The notes beneath the pieces were generated by a model. It made no database searches. It was not told where the DNA came from and saw only the letters and a program-made list of their open reading frames with translations. From an uncultured Oscillospiraceae bacterium (GTDB lineage Bacteria; Bacillota; Clostridia; Oscillospirales; Acutalibacteraceae), in the NCBI GenBank assembly GCA_900549755.1, contig URPQ01000012.1:1-35207 (forward strand): DNA of 35,207 bases, given 5' to 3'. Shown piece by piece: positions 1 through 5,423 of this stretch. How positions within the stretch are numbered: the first letter of the stretch is position 1; every line of letters starts with the position of its first letter. Both the position numbers and the translations under genes were made by a program.

Positions 1-24
1 ACTATCACTTTCATCACCGCTTCT

Positions 25-33
25 ATTATACCA
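25..33 (-). promoter_or_regulatory. Leftward extended -10 promoter
   Basis: On the minus strand the sequence reads TGGTATAAT, a perfect -10 box with the TGN extension, just beyond two terminators. It would drive a gene lying left of the window. A possible start, ATGAAAGTGATA, begins at base 14 on the minus strand but would give an almost leaderless message. No good -35 box is visible. The same 14 bases, AAATATGGTATAAT, recur upstream of the transposase fragment near 3828-3841. Confidence 0.4.
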
Positions 34-43
34 TATTTACGTA

Positions 44-71
44 AAAAAGCCCAGCTTTTGCTGGACTTTTT
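44..71. terminator. Bidirectional intrinsic terminator
   Basis: A stem pairs 44-55 with 60-71 around a TTTT loop. The GC core is CCAGC/GCTGG with one mismatch next to it, and A and T runs flank it, so it could work on both strands. It is the first of two tandem terminators that separate whatever lies to the left from this window. Confidence 0.6.
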
Positions 72-81
72 CGACAGACTG

Positions 82-106
82 AAACCCCGATAAATTCGGG
101 GTTTTT
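82..106 (+). terminator. Intrinsic terminator
   Basis: A perfect 9-bp stem, AAACCCCGA (82-90) with TCGGGGTTT (96-104), has a 5-base loop and runs into T residues. It is typical of a rho-independent terminator. The symmetric A and T ends mean it may also stop minus-strand transcripts. Confidence 0.7.
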
Positions 107-184
107 CGCGTTTTTTGGAAAGATTTTTTAATGATAGTTTTATAGATGCAAACGGCACTTTTTCAGCATTTTTTTGATTCGAAC

Positions 185-364
185 CTACGAAAGCCCTTTT
201 ACCGACATTTTTTTACGAACTATATATGTTTTTATATAGAGCTCCACAAGGCTTGTTGCTGAATTTTGCGTTTGCAATTTGATTTTTTCTTCTGTCTCGT
301 AAAGTTTTTCACTTTCTTTGAATATTTCTCTGATTTTTTTGATGAAATCTCCCGTTAATCTGTG
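185..364 (-). pseudogene. Possible transposase N-terminal remnant
   Basis: On the minus strand a reading frame of about 59 codons without a usable ATG runs between stops at 365-367 and 185-187. Its product is rich in Lys, Glu and Ile, with a stretch like FIKKIREIFKESEKLYETEE. This pattern recalls the N-terminal helical part of ISLre2/UPF0236-type transposases. An inverted repeat that could be an upstream hairpin lies just before it (378-391 and 435-448). It is clearly not an intact gene. The family call is by eye and weak. Confidence 0.25.
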
Positions 365-377
365 TTATACTGTTTTT

Positions 378-448
378 TACAAGAGTATGCCTCCTTAGTG
401 TTTTGGGTCCTTCAACCTTATTAAAACACATTTTGGCATACTCTTGTA
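378..448. repeat. 14-bp inverted repeat pair
   Basis: TACAAGAGTATGCC at 378-391 is exactly inverted at 435-448 with 43 bases between. On the minus strand an SD-like AAGGAGG directly precedes, and overlaps, the second arm. A transcript entering from the right could therefore fold the SD away. No start codon at a proper distance is intact (only TTG followed by TAA), which fits a decayed insertion element. Confidence 0.5.
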
Positions 449-480
449 CTGTTTTTCCTACATTTATTTTACACTAAGGT

Positions 481-521
481 CAAAACCTGCGGTTTTGCCA
501 GCTCCCTTTACACAAGGGAGC
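481..521. repeat. Double hairpin, REP-like repeat
   Basis: Two adjacent palindromes: CAAAACC-TGC-GGTTTTG (481-497) and GCTCCCTT-5-AAGGGAGC (501-521). The second resembles a short intergenic repeat that I recall as common in Clostridia genomes. It lies 29 bases beyond the stop codon of the minus-strand GH109-type gene and could end or protect that transcript. Confidence 0.5.
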
Positions 522-549
522 CGATTTTGCAACCCAAAGGCTCCTTTCT

Positions 550-1770
550 TTACAGCCTGCAAACGTCCTTTCGCGGGCGTTTAAACCATTTTCCGTTTGT
601 AAAATCGGGCATTATCTGCGGTGCGCCGCCCTGCTTTATTGACATTTCCGAAAGCACCGCCACCGCCTGCCACGTAGCGGCATCGTACACATCAACCGGC
701 ATTTCCTCACCGTTTATAAGCGCGTCGGTAAAGCCCATGTAGGCAAACCAATCCATTCCGCCGTGGCCTGCTTTCAGCGTTTCCTCGGTAACGTTTTTCC
801 AAATTCCGGGTAAGTATTCGTCTTCAAATTTAATGGCGTTATTAAGCGCCTTTTTGTAATATTCCACCGGCTCAAACGATTCTTCGTCGCCGTCAAGAAA
901 TACCGAGTTTGTATCCTGCATATACAGTCCCTTTGTGCCGCGAACCGTAAAATCACGGCTGTAGGAGCGCGGCAGGGTTGTATCAAGCCGCAAAAGAATT
1001 GTTTCGCCGCGCGCGCAGGTCAAAACAGTGGTAATAATATCCCCCTGTGCAAAGTTAGCGGCTTTCATTTCATCGGTTGCATCGACGCGGGTTTTAATAT
1101 ATTCGCTAAGTCCCGCGCTTTTTGAAGCAAAGGATGAAACGGTCATTATCCTGTTGCCGCGGTTAATATCAAGCAGTTTTGCAATGGGACCCAGCTCGTG
1201 CGTCGGGTAGTTTTCGCAGCAACGGTTAAGGTAGTTATCAAAACGGTAGTGGCGGGTAACGTGACCGTAGGCAATCTCATTGCGCAAATCGTGCGCATAA
1301 GCGCCGGCGCAATGCACTATTGTTCCGAAAACGTTTTTTCGTGCCATTGAGGTTGCAAGGAGCTCTTCTTTACCCCAGCAGCAGTTTTCAACAAACATAT
1401 AGGGCGTTCCCGTTTCTTCCCTTGTTCTCACAAGCTTTTGACAGTTTTCAAGCGTATATTCGCACCCAACCTCGCTTGCAACGGCAATGCCCTTTTTCAT
1501 AGCGTAAACGGCAATTTCCGTGTGGGTGCTCCAATCGCTGAATATAAAAACGGCGTCAAGCCCCTTAACCGAAAGTGCCTCCCTGTAATCGGTGAAGCCT
1601 TTCGGTTCTTCACCGTATTCCTTGATTTTCTGAGCGGCGCGCGCAATTCTGTCCTCGTAAATATCGCATACCGATATTATCTGAATATCTTCGTTTTTTA
1701 GAAGTACATCGTGGATAAGGCTGAACCCACGGTTTCCTAAACCTACTACACATGCTTTGATTTTTGCCAT
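550..1770 (-). CDS. GH109-type Gfo/Idh/MocA glycosidase (alpha-N-acetylgalactosaminidase-like)
   Basis: A 406-residue protein with an N-terminal Rossmann fold; the NAD motif is G10-L-G-N-R-G15. It then shows blocks that I know from the GH109 branch rather than ordinary sugar dehydrogenases: AHDLR, YPTHELGPIAK (Tyr188, His191), INRGNR, GETILL, AGHGGMDWF and the C-terminal DVYDAATWQA. GH109 enzymes cleave alpha-GalNAc using tightly bound NAD in an oxidation-elimination cycle; the Tyr-Pro-Thr-His block carries residues important for catalysis. Bacteroidetes members usually carry a signal peptide; this one has none and should be cytoplasmic. AAGGAG lies 10 bases before the ATG. It is divergent from an AraC gene, its probable regulator. 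A plain oxidoreductase of another sugar remains possible. Confidence 0.8.
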   Translation of the reverse strand: MAKIKACVVGLGNRGFSLIHDVLLKNEDIQIISVCDIYEDRIARAAQKIKEYGEEPKGFTDYREALSVKGLDAVFIFSDWSTHTEIAVYAMKKGIAVASEVGCEYTLENCQKLVRTREETGTPYMFVENCCWGKEELLATSMARKNVFGTIVHCAGAYAHDLRNEIAYGHVTRHYRFDNYLNRCCENYPTHELGPIAKLLDINRGNRIMTVSSFASKSAGLSEYIKTRVDATDEMKAANFAQGDIITTVLTCARGETILLRLDTTLPRSYSRDFTVRGTKGLYMQDTNSVFLDGDEESFEPVEYYKKALNNAIKFEDEYLPGIWKNVTEETLKAGHGGMDWFAYMGFTDALINGEEMPVDVYDAATWQAVAVLSEMSIKQGGAPQIMPDFTNGKWFKRPRKDVCRL

Positions 1771-1827
1771 ATCAAGTCATCTCCTTAAAAAAACAATAGC
1801 AAAAAAGTTATGAAAAAGCAATGTTTT

Positions 1828-1851
1828 AAAAAAACATAATTATGTTTTTTT
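1828..1851. promoter_or_regulatory. 24-bp palindrome between divergent genes
   Basis: A perfect palindrome centred at 1839/1840: A7 and CATAA mirrored by TTATG and T7. It sits between the GH109-type gene and the AraC gene, where an operator for both would be expected. Weak promoters flank it: minus strand TTGCTT (1816-1821), 17 bp, TATTGT (1793-1798); plus strand TTTACT (1858-1863), 17 bp, TATGCT (1881-1886). Both predicted start points fall on the ribosome binding sites, so these promoters are doubtful. A terminator role is also possible. Confidence 0.4.
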
Positions 1852-1904
1852 TTATCATTTACTTTTTTGAAAACTTGTGTTATGCTTTTTTTGAGGTGTT
1901 AATT

Positions 1905-2714
1905 ATGTGGAACTTTATAAATGTGCCGTCATATTATGGCTTGGCAAGCAACATCGGTGACAAAACGATTTTGGGAGTTGGGTACGATAATTTTGCAGTA
2001 ACAAAACCGCAGCGTTCTTTCAGAGTGCAAACATTTTATACATGGCATTTTATTATTTCAGGCAGCGGAACTTTGGAGGTCGAAGAAGAAAAATATAAGC
2101 TCGGCAGCGGCGATATGTTTTTTATTCCTCCGAATGTCAAAATGCGATATTACCCGGATTTAACTGACCCGTGGGAATATGTTTGGTTTTCGCTTGAAGG
2201 CGAAACGGCGGAGCATTACAGAGAACTGATTGGTTTTTCAAATGAGGTTTTTGTTTTGAAAAACAGACATTATAAGATAATAAACGCAACATTAAAGGAT
2301 TTGTTTGAGTCGCTTTGCGATAAAGCAAATGAATATTTTGGTGTTTTGTCTGCATTTTATAAGGTAATGGATATTTGCGTTTCGCATATACCTGCAAGCG
2401 ATGTTAAAGGAGTAAAAGAGATTATAGACTGTAGTTGTATGTCACAGTTTTTTAACATAGAGAGTCTTTGCAGGGATGTAGGCGTAAGCCATGCGCACTT
2501 ATTAAGACTTTTCAAGAAAGAATACGGTTTGACGCTTATAAACTATGTTATAAAAAAACGCGTTATGTATGCTTGTGAATTATTGGAAACCACTGATTTA
2601 TCTGTAACTGCCGTAGCACTTTCATGCGGCTTTTCAGACATTTTACATTTTATGAAAATTTTTAAAAGAGAAACAGGCACTACCGCTTTGGAATACAGAA
2701 ACAAACATAAATAA
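1905..2714 (+). CDS. AraC-family transcriptional regulator
   Basis: A 269-residue AraC regulator. The N-terminal half is a cupin-like ligand-binding domain (about residues 20-110; motif GSGDMFFIPP), as in sugar-sensing members. The C-terminal ~100 residues hold two helix-turn-helix motifs; the second has the family signature AVALSCGFSDILHFMKIFKRETG. The start was set at 1905 because GAGGTG (1893-1898) sits 6 bases before it; the upstream ATG at 1842 lies inside the palindrome and has no ribosome site. It is divergent from the GH109-type gene and probably controls it. The gene is visibly more AT-rich than that neighbour, suggesting a separate origin. Ligand unknown. Confidence 0.85.
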   Translation: MWNFINVPSYYGLASNIGDKTILGVGYDNFAVTKPQRSFRVQTFYTWHFIISGSGTLEVEEEKYKLGSGDMFFIPPNVKMRYYPDLTDPWEYVWFSLEGETAEHYRELIGFSNEVFVLKNRHYKIINATLKDLFESLCDKANEYFGVLSAFYKVMDICVSHIPASDVKGVKEIIDCSCMSQFFNIESLCRDVGVSHAHLLRLFKKEYGLTLINYVIKKRVMYACELLETTDLSVTAVALSCGFSDILHFMKIFKRETGTTALEYRNKHK

Positions 2715-2782
2715 TAAATTTGTCCATAAAAAATTATAATATTGTTCATTTACAAAAAAACGAACAATTAGATATACTGATA

Positions 2783-2811
2783 TTGACAAATCTTGGCAAT
2801 TTAGCATAAAT
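2783..2811 (+). promoter_or_regulatory. Candidate promoter for the dockerin gene
   Basis: A consensus -35 box TTGACA (2783-2788) is followed after 17 bp by a poor -10 box, ATAAAT (2806-2811). It lies 60 bases before the dockerin reading frame at 2871. The -35 is convincing and the -10 is weak. Confidence 0.4.
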
Positions 2812-2870
2812 TGTTTTTGATTTCCGCCTTGTTTGATAGAAATATAATTGAGGGAGGATATGTGATGTAA

Positions 2871-3166
2871 ATGAAAAAAGAAATCAAAACAGGAATTTTA
2901 TCAATACTAATATTTTGTATTTTGTGTTCGTCTGCATTGATTTGCAAAGCAGAAAATAACAGGGTGATTGATGTTTTTGGCGAAAAATGTGTCGAGTATG
3001 ATGTAAATGCAGACGGGTACTTTGATATAAGAGATTTAGTAAGGTTAAAAGCGAAATTGGCGGGAAAAAAACAATCAATTTAATGGCGGCTGATGCAAAT
3101 CAAGACGGAGTTATCAATTCAATAGATCTTGGCGCAATCAAAAAACTACTTTTGGAGGCTGATTAA
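2871..3166 (+). pseudogene. Stand-alone secreted dockerin protein, frameshifted
   Basis: The first frame (2871-3083) encodes a signal peptide and one dockerin calcium-binding repeat, DVNADGYFDIRDLVRLKAKL. It stops right after a run of seven A. Adding one A to that run joins it to a second repeat, DANQDGVINSIDLGAIKKLL, ending at 3166. The repaired product would be about 98 residues: export signal plus a complete two-repeat dockerin and no catalytic domain. Dockerins plug enzymes into cohesin scaffolds. AGGGAGG (2851-2857) is best placed for an ATG at 2865, but that ATG is followed at once by TAA; the ATG at 2871 comes next. It is a pseudogene, a slippage-switched gene or a sequencing error. 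The repaired reading stops two bases before the next gene starts. Confidence 0.7.
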
Positions 3167-3167
3167 G

Positions 3168-3791
3168 ATGAAAAAAATCATTCCAGTATTATTGACAGTA
3201 GCAATTTGTATATCTGTGATCTTTTCAGGACTAAACATGTTCGCAAATGCAATAGATGAACAGGATGAAGGTATTGCCGTTACGCCGATTACCAATTATA
3301 TTGCTAAGCATACTATGCTTGAAGGAACCTCGCAATATCCTATAGAGGATGTATTATTAAAAGGGAAAACGGCAAACCGCACGCTTCCTTGGAATGTTAA
3401 GCCGGACAAGCTGGCAATCACATCGACCTGTACATTGCAGTTTGATTCTATGAGTGAAAATTTAGCGAATACAACCGGGTTGCTGTTTTTTGTTTCAATA
3501 CCAAATGCAAATACTATAAATCCAACTCTTATTTTTTAAAAATTGGCAAATTCGAGACATTACGGTTATCCGGAAGTGTCTTTAAAAGTTGGAGCAAACT
3601 ATCAAAAAATGTCGCTTAATTCAAATGAATGGGAAAGCGGCGAAATAATCGATTGTTATAACGACGATCAGCCTGACACGAATAAGATCAAGGGTGGACT
3701 TCAATTTGACGGAGCTTTTACCGGATATGTGAAAATTCCATATGCGTCCATGAAAAGCATTGGAATTAAATACATTGATTGTATGTGTTAA
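3168..3791 (+). pseudogene. Secreted protein of unknown function, stop-interrupted
   Basis: It starts with a clear signal peptide (MKKIIPVLLTVAICISVIFS, cleavage near ANA). The mature part has no family I recognise: it is Asn-, Ser- and Ile-rich and probably beta-structured (TLQFDSMSENL, GGLQFDGAFTGYVKIPYASM). A single in-frame TAA at 3537-3539 splits it; the same frame continues to 3791 without further stops, so this is one broken gene rather than two. The start at 3168 is preceded by TTTGGAGG (3151-3158) inside the dockerin gene, and the two were probably translated together. It ends just before the IS fragment, so its 3' end may have been lost when that element arrived. Confidence 0.6.
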
Positions 3792-3813
3792 AATGATGTG
3801 ACCCAATAAAAAG

Positions 3814-3882
3814 AGAAGTTAACTTCCAAATATGGTATAATGTTTTTACCACAAAACCAAATACCGAAAGGAAGTAACTTCT
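3814..3882 (+). promoter_or_regulatory. Transposase promoter inside an RBS-masking inverted repeat
   Basis: An extended -10 box TGGTATAAT (3833-3841) lies 42 bases before the transposase start. AGAAGTTAACTTCC (3814-3827) upstream of it is inverted, with one base missing, as GGAAGTAACTTCT (3870-3882), which contains the ribosome site GGAAG. Transcripts coming from outside carry both arms and can hide the ribosome site. Transcripts from this promoter lack the first arm. That layout is known for protecting insertion sequences from read-through translation. Confidence 0.5.
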
Positions 3883-3883
3883 G

Positions 3884-4189
3884 ATGAATATAATAACACA
3901 AGAAGCCAAGAAAAAGCAAGCAGTAGTAAAATTTGCAAAGAAAAACGGAAAAAGTGCAGCAAGCCGAATGTACGGAGTAAGCCTGTCGAGTGTAAAAAGA
4001 TGGTGCAATAGATATGACGGTACAGATTGGCACTCGTTGGTAGAAAGGTCACGCCGACCGCATCACAATCCGAACAGACACACGAAAAAAGAAGAGCGAA
4101 AAATAAAGAAAGCCTTTGAGAATAACAATGTGCTTTTAATCCTTGAAAAACCTGACGATACAGCTTTAAACAGGTTATTCTTTCAATAA
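3884..4189 (+). pseudogene. Truncated IS transposase, N-terminal helix-turn-helix part
   Basis: The first ~80 residues match the DNA-binding N-terminus of IS3/IS481-type DDE transposases: a helix-turn-helix (KNGKSAASRMYGVSLSSVKRW), then the linker ERSRRPHHNPNRHTKKEE typical of these proteins. The DDE catalytic domain, usually some 200 residues more, is missing. The last ~20 residues look unrelated and run into sequence bordering the minus-strand AraC gene, so the element was cut by deletion near 4135-4150. The ribosome site AGGAAG lies 9 bases before the ATG. The exact IS family cannot be fixed from this piece. Confidence 0.7.
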
Positions 4190-4263
4190 TCAGCACGGCA
4201 TTCGGCATAGCAATAGCGGTTTTCCCTTTGCTGCCTGTAAGCCTGTTTAAGCGCGTGATTAAG

Positions 4264-5103
4264 TTACAAAGGTCTTTTGCGAAACTCCGAGGCGGTCATT
4301 CCGCTGTATTGCTTGAAAATGCGGCAAAAATACAGCATATTCTTATAGCCTACCAGCTCCGCAATATCCGATACCGAAAGATTTGTGGTTGTGAGCAGAT
4401 CGCGCGCACGCTGCATACGCACATCTGTCAGGTATTCCTTCGGTGATTTTCCGGTCAACTCTTTGAAAACATAGCGGTAACGGCTTGAGCTCAAATTTTC
4501 AATTGACGCAAGGTCGGGAATACTTATATCCTGTTTGAAATTATTGATAAGGAATTGAAGCGATTTTTCAATACGGTACGATGTATCTGCCTTGTGACTT
4601 TCAGAGGAGTTACAACGCGATATTTCCAAAAACAGCTGCATAAGGTATGTTCCCGCGTAAAATGTGAAGTCCTGTTTTCTGAAAATAAGCTCTGAAATCA
4701 AATGCTCAAAAATATCGCAAAGGCGTGTATTTACGCCCACGTTTATTACGGTTTGGTTTTTGAAACCGAAACGCTCCATCAGCTCTTGGGAATCCTTGCC
4801 GGTGAAGTAAAGCCAATAATATGTAATTCGCCCGTCACCGTTAAATTCATAATGGTGTATTTGGTGCGGATGGTAAAAAACAATGTCCCCTGTTTTCAGC
4901 GGGACTTGCCTTTTATCCATAAAAGCGGTTACGCTGCCATCAACTATATAAAGAAAATGAAAGTCGGTACGATTTTCAAGCACGGTGTCAAAAGGAATAT
5001 CGGTATCGGTCTTACCGCCGCAATTAACAATGATCGGCGCTGATTCATCCGATATATCGTTGTGGGATGAATCCAATAATCTGAAAAAATTATAATGTTG
5101 CAT
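4264..5103 (-). CDS. AraC-family transcriptional regulator, likely controller of the glycan locus
   Basis: A 279-residue AraC protein. Residues ~30-110 form a cupin-like sensor (LKTGDIVFYHPHQIHHYEF). The last ~100 residues carry the two helix-turn-helix units, with NLSVSDIAELVGYKNMLYFCRIFKQYSG near the end. AAAGGAA lies 7 bases before the ATG, and a strong promoter lies upstream (5172-5200). It diverges from the 30-kb gene train starting at 5424, and AraC regulators of this layout usually activate the adjacent sugar genes when the imported sugar binds. That this one controls the train is inference from position only. Confidence 0.9.
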   Translation of the reverse strand: MQHYNFFRLLDSSHNDISDESAPIIVNCGGKTDTDIPFDTVLENRTDFHFLYIVDGSVTAFMDKRQVPLKTGDIVFYHPHQIHHYEFNGDGRITYYWLYFTGKDSQELMERFGFKNQTVINVGVNTRLCDIFEHLISELIFRKQDFTFYAGTYLMQLFLEISRCNSSESHKADTSYRIEKSLQFLINNFKQDISIPDLASIENLSSSRYRYVFKELTGKSPKEYLTDVRMQRARDLLTTTNLSVSDIAELVGYKNMLYFCRIFKQYSGMTASEFRKRPL

Positions 5104-5423
5104 AATATTTCCTTTGCAGTCGATTTGTATATATAACAGGTGTATTTTAGAATTGAAAACACCTTATGTGAAGTATACAATAAATAATGTAAATAGTCAA
5201 TACTGTTTTTGGTTATAATTTGCAAATGAGAAACCGTAACTGTTTGAAACACGCAACAGCAAACGCGAGAGCTCACGCTTTTTCAATCACAGATAAGTGA
5301 TTATATTCTTTATCAATTAAGTCACTTTGTGCAGCAATTTAAAAGTTCGGGTACAGAAAGGGCGGTGTTTTTGACTGTTTATGCGCCACGGTTGTTTTTT
5401 AAAATAATTTTGGAGGGTTTATA
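5104..5423. other. Divergent regulatory region, no gene
   Basis: The 320 bases hold the minus-strand promoter of the AraC gene and, nearer the plus-strand genes, an inverted repeat AAGTGA (5295-5300) / TCACTT (5322-5327) that could be part of an operator. A TATAAT sits at 5214-5219 on the plus strand without a matching -35. TTGACT at 5371-5376 has no -10 at the right distance. The plus-strand promoter is therefore unresolved and may need the activator. GGAGGG (5412-5417) is the ribosome site of the next gene. A 24-codon frame at 5226 has no support. Confidence 0.6.
5172..5200 (-). promoter_or_regulatory. Sigma-A-type promoter of the AraC gene
   Basis: On the minus strand TTGACT (5195-5200), exactly 17 bp, and TATACT (5172-5177). 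Each box differs from consensus at one position. Transcription would begin near 5165, leaving a leader of about 60 bases before the AraC start at 5103. Confidence 0.7.

Noticed and set aside
1842..1904. Longer AraC start at 1842
   Set aside because: The first 21 codons encode an unlikely Phe-rich stretch inside the palindrome; ATG 1905 has a proper ribosome site.
3543..3791. Separate small gene starting with TTG
   Set aside because: It is in the same frame as the upstream secreted protein, divided only by one TAA, and has no ribosome site of its own.
3846..4208. Minus-strand hydrophobic frame
   Set aside because: It overlaps the transposase fragment antisense; hydrophobicity arises from the A-rich coding strand. 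Part near 4190-4208 could be residual sequence but gives no family.
5226..5300. Short leader peptide frame before the esterase gene
   Set aside because: 24 codons with no clear ribosome site and no attenuator-like structure after it.
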